From assembly GCA_017509785.1 (NCBI GenBank), contig JAFWOT010000012.1, positions 319,476 to 383,475 on the forward strand: a DNA stretch of 64,000 nucleotides, written 5' to 3'. Source of the stretch: Clostridia bacterium. GTDB lineage: Bacteria > Bacillota > Clostridia > Christensenellales > CAG-138. The position numbers and the translations under genes are program-made. A model generated the notes under the pieces. That model ran no database searches. It was not told where the DNA came from and saw nothing but the letters and a program-made list of their open reading frames with translations. Numbering within the stretch: position 1 is the stretch's first letter; each line of letters starts with the position of its first letter. Below are positions 1 through 7,984 of this stretch, piece after piece.

Positions 1-279
1 GAGGAAGAGTGTTTTAAGGTGCTTTCCTATATGGAGGTCCCCGGCGACCGCGGGAGCGATAACTGGAACCAGCGTTATCGTGAAAACATGGATAAGATGC
101 GCTCCGGAAGCGTTTACGACGTTGCCGACGTGATCAAATGTTTAAAGCTTCGCGATTCGGAAAAGGGGCTTTCCGCCGGCGAACGCAAGATGCTCGCCAC
201 CGCAAAGATGATAATCTCAGGTGAGATCGCTACCGTGCTGAACGAGGATCCCGCCTCCGTCGAGGTCAAACTCGGCTGA
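1..279 (+). CDS. carD: CarD/CdnL-family RNA polymerase-binding regulator, C-terminal part
   Basis: The reading frame is open at the left window edge and ends at 279, so only the last ~92 residues are visible. They form the helical C-terminal half of CarD-type proteins: the stretch W-N-Q-R-Y-R-E-N, the segment SGSVYDVADVIKCLKLRD, and LSAGERKMLATAKMIISGE are all typical. CarD-family proteins bind the RNA polymerase beta subunit through an N-terminal Tudor-like domain (not in this window) and stabilise open complexes at promoters, often those of rRNA genes. The gene is followed after 26 bases by a PIN/TRAM protein, an arrangement common in Clostridia and Bacilli. Family assignment rests on the C-terminal domain only. 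Confidence 0.85.
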   Translation, partial: EEECFKVLSYMEVPGDRGSDNWNQRYRENMDKMRSGSVYDVADVIKCLKLRDSEKGLSAGERKMLATAKMIISGEIATVLNEDPASVEVKLG

Positions 280-305
280 TATCGATCGTAAAGGAGTATT
301 TTGAA

Positions 306-1400
306 TTGGCAAAAAAAACGATCCGTTTCCTCATAACCGTTTTCGGCGCCTTCCTCGGGTTCGGCGTCGTTTGGATGGTGTACAAATACCAGAACGAGCT
401 GGGCGTCGCTTCCCTTCTCACAAGCATACCTATCTGGGCAAAGACTTTGCTTTACGTCGTATTCATGGTCATTTTCGGCGTGATATTCTTTTTTATTACT
501 CCGGGCATCATAAACAGTATCGCCAAATTGACCGGCCGTATGGAACGTGAAACGAACAGTCTCTCAATGCAGCAGATATTCGTAGGCGTTATCGGGCTTC
601 TTGCAGGTCTTCTTATAGCCGCGCTCATCAGTCTTCTCATTCAGAAGATACCCTTCGTTTGGATCGTCATTCCGCTTGACGTGATCGTGTTCGTCATATT
701 CGGCTACCTCGGCTGGAAGATCCCGACAAGCAGAAGCAAGGAGATCAATTTCCCCAACTGGTTTCGCAAGGGAGAGGCCTCTCATCCCATCGAGAGCATC
801 AAGGCAATGCCGAAGATACTCGATACCTCCGCCATTATCGACGGGAGGTTTTTCGACGTTTATAAGACGGGCATTGTCGAAGGAAGGATAATCGTCCCCG
901 GGTTCGTTCTGGATGAGCTTCGCCATATCGCGGACAGCGCCGATCCTTTAAAGAGGACGCGGGGCAGGCGCGGATTGGATTCGATCTCCCTCCTGCGTGA
1001 GGAGAATCCGGAGAAAGTTTCCGTCCATGACGCGGATTACGCCGATCTTGCCGAGGTCGATACGAAGCTTCTTCGCCTCGCGACAGAGCTTAACGGCATT
1101 GTCGTCACGAACGATTATAACCTGAATAAGGTAGCTTCGGTTCAGGGCGTACCTATTTTCAACATAAACGATCTGGCAAATTCGCTTCGAATAAACGTCG
1201 TCGCCGGCGAGATAATTGACGTACTCGTCGTTAAGGAAGGAAAGGAACACGGTCAGGGCGTCGGATACTTTGACGACGGCACCATGATAGTTATAGACGG
1301 AGCCGGGCCGTTCGTCGGCGAGACTGTAACATCCATGGTCACAAGCGTACTGCAGACCTCCGCCGGCAAGATGGTATTTGCAAAGCTCGGAGCCGATTGA
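306..1400 (+). CDS. PIN/TRAM domain membrane protein (YacL-like)
   Basis: 364 residues. The first ~150 residues hold four predicted membrane helices, for example around residues 7-25, 43-67 and 95-140. A PIN nuclease domain follows from about residue 167: LDTSAIIDGRFFDVYKTG carries the first acidic residues, FVLDELRHIAD the second, and TNDYNLNKVA the third. A TRAM RNA-binding domain closes the protein from about residue 300. This is the architecture of Bacillus YacL, a presumed membrane-anchored ribonuclease whose substrate is not established. The start is a TTG at 306 preceded by AAAGGAG eight to nine bases upstream. It probably shares a transcript with the CarD-like gene before it. Confidence 0.88.
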   Translation: MAKKTIRFLITVFGAFLGFGVVWMVYKYQNELGVASLLTSIPIWAKTLLYVVFMVIFGVIFFFITPGIINSIAKLTGRMERETNSLSMQQIFVGVIGLLAGLLIAALISLLIQKIPFVWIVIPLDVIVFVIFGYLGWKIPTSRSKEINFPNWFRKGEASHPIESIKAMPKILDTSAIIDGRFFDVYKTGIVEGRIIVPGFVLDELRHIADSADPLKRTRGRRGLDSISLLREENPEKVSVHDADYADLAEVDTKLLRLATELNGIVVTNDYNLNKVASVQGVPIFNINDLANSLRINVVAGEIIDVLVVKEGKEHGQGVGYFDDGTMIVIDGAGPFVGETVTSMVTSVLQTSAGKMVFAKLGAD

Positions 1401-1434
1401 CAATATTATATAATGTTTTCGGCCTCATAGGGTG

Positions 1435-1463
1435 TTGACATTCAGCTTCGGCTTTGGTATAAT
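1435..1463 (+). promoter_or_regulatory. Sigma-A promoter of the tRNA-Ser pair
   Basis: A perfect -35 TTGACA (1435-1440), a 17-bp spacer and a perfect -10 TATAAT (1458-1463) lie 18 bases before the first tRNA. This is one of the strongest promoters in the window, as expected for a stable RNA unit. Confidence 0.9.
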
Positions 1464-1481
1464 TCAGCCGTTGCCAACCTT

Positions 1482-1570
1482 GGAGAGATGGCCGAGTGGT
1501 TTAAGGCGCCGGTCTTGAAAACCGGTGATGTCGCAAGGCACCGGGGGTTCAAATCCCTCTCTCTCCGCCA
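1482..1570 (+). tRNA. tRNA-Ser (anticodon UGA)
   Basis: 89 bases including an encoded CCA. The acceptor stem GGAGAGA pairs with TCTCTCC, and the discriminator base is G as in serine tRNAs. The D arm begins TGGCCGAGTGG. The anticodon loop CTTGAAA gives anticodon TGA. A long variable arm precedes GGGTTCAAATCCC of the T arm. The long variable arm and G discriminator fit class II tRNA-Ser. Confidence 0.95.
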
Positions 1571-1582
1571 ACAGAATAAATT

Positions 1583-1674
1583 GGAGAAGTACCCAAGAGG
1601 TCGAAGGGGCTCCCCTGCTAAGGGAGTAGGATCTGCGAAGGGTCGCCAGGGTTCAAATCCCTGCTTCTCCGCCA
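1583..1674 (+). tRNA. tRNA-Ser (anticodon GCU)
   Basis: 92 bases including CCA, 12 bases after the first tRNA-Ser and probably on the same transcript. The acceptor GGAGAAG pairs with CTTCTCC. The anticodon stem CTCCC/GGGAG encloses CTGCTAA, giving anticodon GCT. The long variable arm is typical of serine tRNAs. The T arm is AGGGTTCAAATCCCT. Confidence 0.95.
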
Positions 1675-1675
1675 G

Positions 1676-1708
1676 GTCAAAAGGTCATCCGTCGGATGGC
1701 CTTTTGAC
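1676..1708 (+). terminator. Long hairpin after the tRNA-Ser pair
   Basis: Two 15-base arms (1676-1690 and 1694-1708) pair with a single G-U wobble around a 3-base loop, starting two bases after the CCA end. There is only a very short T run after it, so it may act as a processing/3'-end structure instead of a classical rho-independent terminator. Confidence 0.6.
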
Positions 1709-1737
1709 TTGGCAATAAAAGAAGCGTGGATTTGAAC

Positions 1738-1829
1738 GGGCAGTTTGGAGGCAAGCCGACAAAGGGCGGCAGGGTCCGCCCGTACTGCCCTGACCTCGCC
1801 GCACAGGTGCGGCGAGAACAAATCCCTGT
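1738..1829 (+). other. Structured non-coding stretch between tRNA-Ser and trkA
   Basis: The 1675-1974 gap has no convincing gene. Within it GGGCAGT (1738-1744) pairs with ACTGCCC (1784-1790), enclosing a stem GGGCGG (1764-1769)/CCGCCC (1776-1781). A perfect 10-bp stem then follows (CTCGCCGCAC at 1795-1804 with GTGCGGCGAG at 1807-1816), and shortly after that a T run at about 1828-1834. This could be a small RNA with its own terminator, a tRNA-derived remnant, or part of a long tRNA 3' trailer. The short reading frames crossing it have no credible start signals. Confidence 0.4.
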
Positions 1830-1914
1830 TTTTTCTTCCTTCGCCCTCTTTTTTTCATTACCGCGGGCATCGTTATCCCTTCCTCTTCCCGTTTGCGTTT
1901 TCTTTGATAAAGGC

Positions 1915-1942
1915 TTGATATTTCCGTTATTAGTGCTATAAT
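1915..1942 (+). promoter_or_regulatory. Sigma-A promoter of trkA-trkH
   Basis: -35 TTGATA (1915-1920), 16-bp spacer, perfect -10 TATAAT (1937-1942), with about 26 bases of leader to the trkA ATG at 1975. Confidence 0.8.
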
Positions 1943-1974
1943 GTATTTGTAGAAATTTTATCTGAGGTACCTCT

Positions 1975-3333
1975 ATGAAGATAATCATTGCGGGATACGG
2001 CAAAGTCGGGTCGGCGCTGACCCGTCAGCTTTCCGCCGAAGGTTACGACCTTACCGTTATCGATTCCAACAAGAAGAAGCTCGAGACCGGTCAGGGGCTT
2101 TACGATATCATGTGCGTCCACGGCAACTGCGCCACGATGGACGTTCTCGGCGAAGCGGGTGTTGATTCCGCCGATCTTTTGATCGCCGCGACGAGCGAGG
2201 ATGAAGTCAATCTCCTCTGCTGCCTTACGGCGCATAATCTCAACAAAAACATCCATACGATCGCAAGGATACGCAACCCCGAATACAGTAAGCAGATCGT
2301 TATAATGCGCGATTCGCTCGGCCTTTCAATGCTCGTCAATCCCGAAAGACAGGCCGCACAGGAGATCGAGCGTCTTTTGAAATTCCCCGGATTTGTCAAG
2401 AGAGAGAAATTCGTTCACGGCAGGGTCGAGATCGCCGAGCTTCGCGTCACAGCGGACAGCCCCTTGAACGATATCCCCCTCATGCACATGGAGAGCGTGA
2501 CCAAATGCAAGGCGCTCGTCTGTTCTGTATTGAGGAACGGCAAGGCTATAACCCCGAACGGCGATTTCGTACTGAAGGACGGGGATCGGCTTTTCGTTAC
2601 TGCAACTACCAATGAGCTCGCCATACTCCTTAAAAACCTCGGCATAGTCACCCACAGAGCAAAGCGCGCCATCATCTGCGGGGGCGGGCGTATTTCGGTC
2701 TACCTTGCGAAGATGCTCGAAAAGGGCGGCATCGAAGCGCAGATCGTCGAGCGCAGCGCGGAGAAATGCATACAGCTTGCCGAGCAGCTCCCACATACGA
2801 GCATAGTGAACGCCGACGCTTCCGACCTCTCCTTCTGGGAGGGCGAGCGGCTTTCGGAGGATGACGCCGTCGTCGCCATGACGGGGCTTGACGAGCTGAA
2901 TATGATCATCTCGCTTTTCGTCAAGGCCTGCGGGATAAAGCAGATAATCACGAAGCTCAGCCGCACCGAGAGCTCCGCCATACTCGACAACCTCTCTTTC
3001 GGAAGCGTTATCTGCCCCAAGGATCTTTGCAGCAATAACATCGTCGGTTACGTCCGCGGGATGAAGAATCAGAGCGGCTCCTCTATCGCCGTGCACAGGA
3101 TCGCGAACGGCAAATCGGAAGCGACCGAGTTCCACGTTTCGAAAGATACGCTCAACTGCGGTGTTCCGCTTAAAAAGCTGAAGCTGAAGAAGGACGTGCT
3201 CATCGCCTGCATACTTCATCTTTCGCAGACGATAATCCCCGGCGGCGACAGCTGCTTCTATCCCGGAGACACCGTCATAATCGTCTCCGAGACGGACAGG
3301 GCGTTAACAAAGCTCAACGATATCTTCGAATGA
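1975..3333 (+). CDS. trkA: Trk potassium uptake regulatory subunit TrkA
   Basis: 452 residues, the usual length of the double-module TrkA. It has two repeats of an NAD-binding RCK-N domain plus RCK-C domain. The first Rossmann motif is IIAGYGKVGSALTRQL near residue 3, and the second, AIICGGGRISVYLAKML, lies near residue 230 and is less canonical. TrkA is a cytoplasmic ring protein that gates the TrkH channel in response to nucleotides. trkH follows 19 bases downstream, so the two subunits are co-transcribed. The ATG at 1975 is preceded by a modest GAGGT. TrkA/KtrA-type RCK proteins are related, but the tandem arrangement and the neighbour TrkH support TrkA. Confidence 0.93.
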   Translation: MKIIIAGYGKVGSALTRQLSAEGYDLTVIDSNKKKLETGQGLYDIMCVHGNCATMDVLGEAGVDSADLLIAATSEDEVNLLCCLTAHNLNKNIHTIARIRNPEYSKQIVIMRDSLGLSMLVNPERQAAQEIERLLKFPGFVKREKFVHGRVEIAELRVTADSPLNDIPLMHMESVTKCKALVCSVLRNGKAITPNGDFVLKDGDRLFVTATTNELAILLKNLGIVTHRAKRAIICGGGRISVYLAKMLEKGGIEAQIVERSAEKCIQLAEQLPHTSIVNADASDLSFWEGERLSEDDAVVAMTGLDELNMIISLFVKACGIKQIITKLSRTESSAILDNLSFGSVICPKDLCSNNIVGYVRGMKNQSGSSIAVHRIANGKSEATEFHVSKDTLNCGVPLKKLKLKKDVLIACILHLSQTIIPGGDSCFYPGDTVIIVSETDRALTKLNDIFE

Positions 3334-3352
3334 TAGCGGAGGTGCTTACCAA

Positions 3353-4813
3353 ATGAACTTCCGGATGATCGCAAGGATCATATCATTCATACTGCTTGTC
3401 GAGGCGGCATTCATGCTCCCGGCAATGCTTTTGTGCGCATTCGGCGGGCAGAGTGCATCCGCGATAGCGTTTCTTATAACCATCGGGATAATAATCGCGG
3501 TTTCGAGCATGCTCTGGCTGATCTCGAGAAACGCGCCAAAGGGTTTCTATTCAAGGGACGGGCTCATTTGCGTGGGCTTTTCCTGGATAATCATGAGTCT
3601 TCTCGGCGCGCTCCCCTTCACTATCTCGCGTGAGATCCCCAATTATATCGACGCCGTTTTTGAGATCGCGTCCGGTTTTTCCACGACGGGTGCCTCAATA
3701 CTGACCGACGTTGAAGCGATGAGCCGCGGCATGCTCCTTTGGAGGAGCACGAGCCATTGGCTCGGCGGCATGGGCGTGCTCGTGTTCCTGCTGGCGCTCG
3801 TTCCCATAAGCGGGCGAAACGACGGCTTCACGATGCATCTTTTGAGGGCTGAGAGCCCCGGCCCCGACGTCGGCAAGCTCGTCCCGAGGATGCGTGAGAC
3901 CGCCACGATACTCTACGCAATGTACATAGCGCTGACCGTACTCGATTTCCTCTTCCTCATATTCGGCGGGATGCCCGTTTTCGACGCGGTCTGTATCTCC
4001 ATCGGAACGGCCGGAACAGGCGGATTCGGCGTTTTGAATTCGAGCATAGGCGGGTATTCGCCCTATATCCAGACCGTCTGCACCGTGTTCATGTTCCTTT
4101 TCGGTGTGAACTTCACCTGTTATTACCTGCTCTTCTGCGGTAAAATAAAGAACGTTCTCAAGGACGAGGAGCTCCATTGGTACGTTGGGACGGCAGTGTT
4201 CGCAATTGCCGCAATAACCGTCACTCTCCTCATAGCGAAGACTTATGACACCTTCGGTGAAACCCTTCGCCATTCCGCGTTCCAGGTAGGGAGTCTGCTG
4301 TCCTCCACGGGATTTGCCACGACCGATTTCGATCTCTGGCCCTCGTTTGCAAAGGCCATACTCTTCTGCCTGATGTTCATAGGCGCGAGCGCGGGCTCCA
4401 CGGGCGGCGGATTCAAGATCGGGCGCGGACTGCTCGTTATGAAGATACTCCGCAGGAACGTGCGCCAGGTCCTCTATCCGAACAGGGTGCAGGCAGTGAG
4501 GCTGAACGGCCGCGTCGTCGACGAGGACGTCCTTCGAAACACGAACGCCTACCTTTGCGCATACGTTATAATCATACTCGTGAGCTTCCTGGTCGTTTCT
4601 GTAGACGGATTCTCCACCACGACGAATCTGACCGCCGTCGTTTCCTGCTTCAACAACATGGGCCCTGGCCTTGAAGGGATCGGCCCGACGCTCAATTATT
4701 CCGGTTACAGCGCACTTTCGAAGATAGTGCTGATAATCGATATGCTCGCGGGAAGACTTGAGATATTCCCGATACTTGTTCTCCTTTCAAGAAGCGCGTG
4801 GAAACGCAGATGA
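3353..4813 (+). CDS. trkH: Trk potassium transporter membrane subunit TrkH
   Basis: 486 residues, polytopic inner-membrane protein of the Trk/Ktr/HKT superfamily. Four pore-loop segments are recognisable by their glycine-containing filter motifs: FSTTGASIL near residue 109, GTAGTGGFG near 222, LSSTGFATTDF near 318 and FNNMGPGLEG near 434. It forms the K+ pathway and is gated by the TrkA encoded just upstream. A GGAGG sits upstream of the ATG at 3353. Transcription should stop at the hairpin beginning at 4823. Confidence 0.93.
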   Translation: MNFRMIARIISFILLVEAAFMLPAMLLCAFGGQSASAIAFLITIGIIIAVSSMLWLISRNAPKGFYSRDGLICVGFSWIIMSLLGALPFTISREIPNYIDAVFEIASGFSTTGASILTDVEAMSRGMLLWRSTSHWLGGMGVLVFLLALVPISGRNDGFTMHLLRAESPGPDVGKLVPRMRETATILYAMYIALTVLDFLFLIFGGMPVFDAVCISIGTAGTGGFGVLNSSIGGYSPYIQTVCTVFMFLFGVNFTCYYLLFCGKIKNVLKDEELHWYVGTAVFAIAAITVTLLIAKTYDTFGETLRHSAFQVGSLLSSTGFATTDFDLWPSFAKAILFCLMFIGASAGSTGGGFKIGRGLLVMKILRRNVRQVLYPNRVQAVRLNGRVVDEDVLRNTNAYLCAYVIIILVSFLVVSVDGFSTTTNLTAVVSCFNNMGPGLEGIGPTLNYSGYSALSKIVLIIDMLAGRLEIFPILVLLSRSAWKRR

Positions 4814-4822
4814 CTCGATCTC

Positions 4823-4859
4823 AAAACGGGCCGGCAGTTGATCGCCGACCCGCTTTTTT
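4823..4859. terminator. Bidirectional terminator between trkH and the Gx transporter gene
   Basis: CGGGCCGGC (4827-4835) pairs with GCCGACCCG (4844-4852) with one mismatch, followed by six T on the plus strand and preceded by AAAA, which gives a T run on the minus strand. It separates two convergent genes and can serve both. Confidence 0.85.
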
Positions 4860-5349
4860 AATCGATTTTTATCTTCTTTATCAAAAGGGCTGTCGCCGCG
4901 CCGACTGCAGCGCCGGTCAGAGCGCCGGAAACGATCAGCGCGGGCAGATACCACATTATCTCCTTAGCAGAGAGAATGACGACCGCCATAAGCAGCTGAC
5001 CGAAATTATGGGCTATCGCGCCCGCGGCCGAGCACCCGACCGCGCTGAACGACTCAGAGCGTTTAAGGATCGCCATAACGAGCATCGAAAGCACCGCGCC
5101 GGAAGCGGAGTACGCGAGCGAAGCGATGCTCCCGAAGAGCAGTCCGGATATCAATACGCGAATTAAATTGACAGCCCCCGCCGCTTTCCAATCGAGCTTA
5201 TAGAGCAGGAAGAGCGCGACGGCATTGGAAAGGCCGAGCTTTATCCCGGGGATCGCAAACGAGACGGGAATGAGCGTTTCCACGTAGGAGAGGACTATCG
5301 CGGCAGCCGTTGAAACTCCGAGCAGCGTGATAACGCGGGTCGATCTCAA
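4858..5349 (-). CDS. Gx transporter family membrane protein (HepPPSyn-I-like)
   Basis: 163 residues with about five membrane helices. The motif IKLGLSNAVALFLLY near residue 37 and the helical segment AIAHNFGQLL are characteristic of the Gx transporter family, often annotated as heptaprenyl diphosphate synthase component I. The chosen start is a TTG at 5349 that overlaps the stop of the preceding gene (TTGA). It has GGGGAGGTGG about eight bases upstream, while the longer in-frame start has no such site. Clostridia commonly place this gene after a NusG-domain-II protein next to Rnf or ApbE genes. The substrate is unknown, and a role in quinone/prenyl or flavin supply to Rnf is only inference. 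Confidence 0.82.
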   Translation of the reverse strand: MRSTRVITLLGVSTAAAIVLSYVETLIPVSFAIPGIKLGLSNAVALFLLYKLDWKAAGAVNLIRVLISGLLFGSIASLAYSASGAVLSMLVMAILKRSESFSAVGCSAAGAIAHNFGQLLMAVVILSAKEIMWYLPALIVSGALTGAAVGAATALLIKKIKID

Positions 5350-5708
5350 GGCGCGTCCACCTCCCCCGTTCCCTCTACCGTAACTACGACCCTGTGCGGA
5401 AGACAGATCACCGTCTGCCCCGCGTTCTTGACAAAGCCGCGTTTCACGCAAAGCTTATCGGGGCAGTCGGCGGATTCGATTCGCGCCGATCCGTTTGAAA
5501 TAACGAGTTTATTAAAATGCCCGTCGGCGGAAGGGATGGTGATCTCAGCGTCCTCATGGAGGCTGTACCTGCCGAAGAGCTTCCCGTCGACTGTGACGGA
5601 GACGCTGTCGCCCGTCCTTCTTGCCAGGCGGAAAACTCCCCAAACCGCCGCTGCGATGAGGAGCAATGCCGCGATGAGTATAACGTCGTTTCGAAGCTTC
5701 CTTTTCAT
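5346..5708 (-). CDS. NusG domain II-containing membrane-anchored protein
   Basis: About 120 residues: an N-terminal membrane anchor (VILIAALLLIAAAVWGVF) and an exported beta domain with the family's cysteine pattern CPDKLCV...G...ICLPH. It is not the transcription factor NusG. Proteins of this family accompany Rnf and FMN-binding proteins in Clostridia, but their function is not settled. The start is uncertain. ATG at 5708 gives the usual family N terminus (MKRKLRND) but has no ribosome-binding site and lies directly after a terminator hairpin. ATG at 5741 would make the hairpin coding and add 11 residues, with an AGAGG only two bases away. Confidence 0.8.
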   Translation of the reverse strand: MKRKLRNDVILIAALLLIAAAVWGVFRLARRTGDSVSVTVDGKLFGRYSLHEDAEITIPSADGHFNKLVISNGSARIESADCPDKLCVKRGFVKNAGQTVICLPHRVVVTVEGTGEVDAP

Positions 5709-5739
5709 CAATAAAAGGGCTGCCGTTTTCCGGCAGCCC
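5709..5739 (-). terminator. Terminator hairpin after rnfB
   Basis: On the minus strand GGGCTGCCG (5739-5731) pairs perfectly with CGGCAGCCC (5725-5717) around GAAAA, followed by TTTTATT. It lies between the rnfB stop (5748) and the likely start of the NusG-II gene (5708), so it probably reduces, rather than abolishes, expression of the last two genes of the cluster. Confidence 0.8.
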
Positions 5740-5747
5740 ATGACCTC

Positions 5748-6563
5748 TCAGAATCTGTGTCTGCCGGAAAAATCGGCGATTTTTATTGCGTGCACGGGGC
5801 ATTTCGATTCACACACACCGCAGCTCACGCATTTATCGTAGTCGATAACGGCAAGGTTGTTGACGAGCTTGATCGCCCCATGCTCGCAGTTTCTTACGCA
5901 CATACCGCATGCGATGCACCCGGCAGAGCATTCCTGCCTGACCGCCGCGCCTTTTTCATGGTTCGAACAGGCGACGACTACTCTGCGAACGTCCGGGAAG
6001 AGGCTTATCAAATGGTTCGGGCAGGTCTTCGCGCAAAGGCCGCATCCAACGCATTTGCGGGTATCGATATGGGCGATGCCGTTCTCTATGCAGATCGCGT
6101 CCTGTGGGCAGACGGAGGCGCAGTCCCCGAGGCCGAGGCAGCCGAACGAGCATTTGCCGCTTCCGCCGTAAAGCATGTGCGCCGCCCTGCACGAGGAGAT
6201 CCCCTCATATGTGTGCTTCTGTTTCTGATTGATGCAGTCGCCGCTGCAATGGACGAAAGCGACCTGTTCGATAACGTCCTCGCTCTCGACTCCGAGTATC
6301 CCGGCGACCTTCTTTGCTACGGCGTCGGCGCCGGGAACGCAGAGATTGGTCTTGACGTCCCCTCCTTCGGCAAGAGCGTGGGCGTAGCCGTCGCATCCGG
6401 TGAAGCCGCACGCGCCGCAGTTTGCGCCGGGAAGGCATTCGCGGATGGCAGATTCCTTCTCGTTAACGGGCACGCTCATGAAATGGGAAGCTACGGCAAG
6501 CACGACGCCGCATATAAGACCAATTGCGGTGACGGCGATTATTGCAAGCAGGATCGGACTCAT
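5748..6563 (-). CDS. rnfB: Rnf electron transport complex subunit RnfB
   Basis: 271 residues. One N-terminal membrane helix (residues 3-28) precedes the Fe-S motif CLPGANCGACGFTGCDGY (from residue 43). The C-terminal half carries several ferredoxin-type clusters, for example CVGCGLCAKTCP, CIACGMCVRNCE and CVSCGVCESKCP. RnfB takes electrons from reduced ferredoxin and passes them into the Rnf complex, which drives Na+ or H+ export while reducing NAD+. It is the last rnf gene, 10 bases after rnfA, and is followed by a strong hairpin. Confidence 0.96.
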   Translation of the reverse strand: MSPILLAIIAVTAIGLICGVVLAVASHFMSVPVNEKESAIRECLPGANCGACGFTGCDGYAHALAEGGDVKTNLCVPGADAVAKKVAGILGVESEDVIEQVAFVHCSGDCINQKQKHTYEGISSCRAAHMLYGGSGKCSFGCLGLGDCASVCPQDAICIENGIAHIDTRKCVGCGLCAKTCPNHLISLFPDVRRVVVACSNHEKGAAVRQECSAGCIACGMCVRNCEHGAIKLVNNLAVIDYDKCVSCGVCESKCPVHAIKIADFSGRHRF

Positions 6564-6573
6564 AAACTCCTCC

Positions 6574-7176
6574 TTACTCTCCGAAGAGACTCGTCACTAT
6601 CCCGCCGAAGCCATAGAAGGCGAGCGAGACTATCGAAGCCGCAACGAGCGTGATGGGTATACCGCGGAACGCCTTCGGGGGTTCCGACTCCTCCATCCTC
6701 TCACGGACGCCCGCAAACAGCACCATCGCAAGCAGGAACCCGAGGCCGCATCCGAGCGAGCTAACCATCGATTCGAGGAAATTGTATCCGTCGGTAATGT
6801 TGTTGATGGTGACGCCGAGCACGGCGCAGTTCGTTGTAATTAGGGGCAGGTAAACGCCGAGTGACTTATGCAGCGATGGAATGTACTTCTTGAGCACTAT
6901 CTCGACAAACTGAACGAGCGCCGCGATGACAAGGATGAAGACAATAGTCTGCAGATACCCCATGCCGTTCGGATCGAGCAGATAGGTCTGGATGGGCCAG
7001 GTGACAGCCGTCGCAAGGAGCATGACGAATATTACCGCGACTCCCATTCCGGAGGCTTGATCGAGCTTCTTCGACACGCCGAGGAACGGACAGATGCCGA
7101 GGAATTTACTGAGTACGTAGTTGTTGACCAGGACGGAGGTCATTATTATCTTGAGCATCAGCTTGAAGGTTTCCAT
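6574..7176 (-). CDS. rnfA: Rnf complex membrane subunit RnfA
   Basis: 200 residues with six predicted membrane helices. VNNYVLSKFLGICPFLGV near the N terminus and TTNCAVLGV near residue 105 are the two conserved half-repeat signatures that place cysteines in the membrane Fe-S cluster shared with RnfE. ATG at 7176 is preferred because AAGGG lies nine bases upstream. An in-frame ATG three codons earlier (7185) directly abuts that site. The 118-base gap to rnfE is the largest inside the operon and shows no terminator. Confidence 0.95.
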   Translation of the reverse strand: METFKLMLKIIMTSVLVNNYVLSKFLGICPFLGVSKKLDQASGMGVAVIFVMLLATAVTWPIQTYLLDPNGMGYLQTIVFILVIAALVQFVEIVLKKYIPSLHKSLGVYLPLITTNCAVLGVTINNITDGYNFLESMVSSLGCGLGFLLAMVLFAGVRERMEESEPPKAFRGIPITLVAASIVSLAFYGFGGIVTSLFGE

Positions 7177-7294
7177 ATTTATCATCCCTTACCTTTGCCG
7201 TGCAAAGGAATCCTTTTCTGTGGTATTTGAAGGTTTCGTTCCGGCAAAACCGTTTTGTTGACCGCCGAAGCTTCCGAAAAGACTGTCTTTCATA

Positions 7295-7984
7295 TCAAGC
7301 TTCCGCCTCGGTCTCTTCGGTCTTGCAGAAGGGATCCTTACGGCAGAAGGAAGCCGAAGGGCATCCCTCGCAGTCGAAGCTCTTCTTTAAAGGAGCTTTC
7401 CCGCGTGTGATATGGGTCACCAAAGCTATCAGGCAACCGAAAACGAGGAACCCGCCCGGAGGAGCCGTCAGAATGGGGATCTTGAAATTCTCGAGGAAAG
7501 CTATCTTCATGCCGGCAAAGCTTGCGTTGCCGAGCACCTCGCGGATGACGGCCATCGCGAGAAGGGCGAGCGTGAACCCGAACCCCATCCCCAGACCGTC
7601 GAGCGCGGATTCGCCGACGTTATGCTTGTTGGCGAACATCTCGGCCCTGCCGAGGATTATGCAGTTGACGACTATGAGCGCGAGATATACGCCGAGCATC
7701 TCGTAAAGATCCGGAAGATAGGCTTCCATCAGCATCTGAACGAGAGTTACGAACCCCGCTATTACCACGATATAGCACGGGATGCGTACCGTATCGGGGA
7801 TGATCTTCCTCAAGAGGGAGATGACCATGTTCGAGCAGGTGAGCACAGCCGTTGCGGCGAGGCCCATGGCTATCGCGTTTATAACGGAAACGCTCATAGC
7901 CAACGTCGGGCAGGTGCCGAGAACGAGCACCAGCACGGGATTTTCCTTCAAAAGACCGTTGGTGAACACCTTAAGCTTCTTCAT
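7295..7984 (-). CDS. rnfE: Rnf complex membrane subunit RnfE
   Basis: 229 residues, six membrane helices, homologous to RnfA. KENPVLVLVLGTCPTLAMS near residue 14 and VVNCIILGRAE near residue 110 are the family signatures with the cysteines that bind the intramembrane cluster. The C-terminal tail carries four cysteines (CEGC, ASFC and DPFC), suggesting an extra metal site. Tails of this kind are seen in some clostridial RnfE proteins. The start overlaps the rnfG stop by four bases (ATGA), implying coupled translation. Confidence 0.95.
   Translation of the reverse strand: MKKLKVFTNGLLKENPVLVLVLGTCPTLAMSVSVINAIAMGLAATAVLTCSNMVISLLRKIIPDTVRIPCYIVVIAGFVTLVQMLMEAYLPDLYEMLGVYLALIVVNCIILGRAEMFANKHNVGESALDGLGMGFGFTLALLAMAVIREVLGNASFAGMKIAFLENFKIPILTAPPGGFLVFGCLIALVTHITRGKAPLKKSFDCEGCPSASFCRKDPFCKTEETEAEA

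Noticed and set aside
1677..2003. Short reading frames across the tRNA/hairpin region
   Set aside because: They run through tRNA sequence and hairpins, lack start signals and have low-complexity translations.
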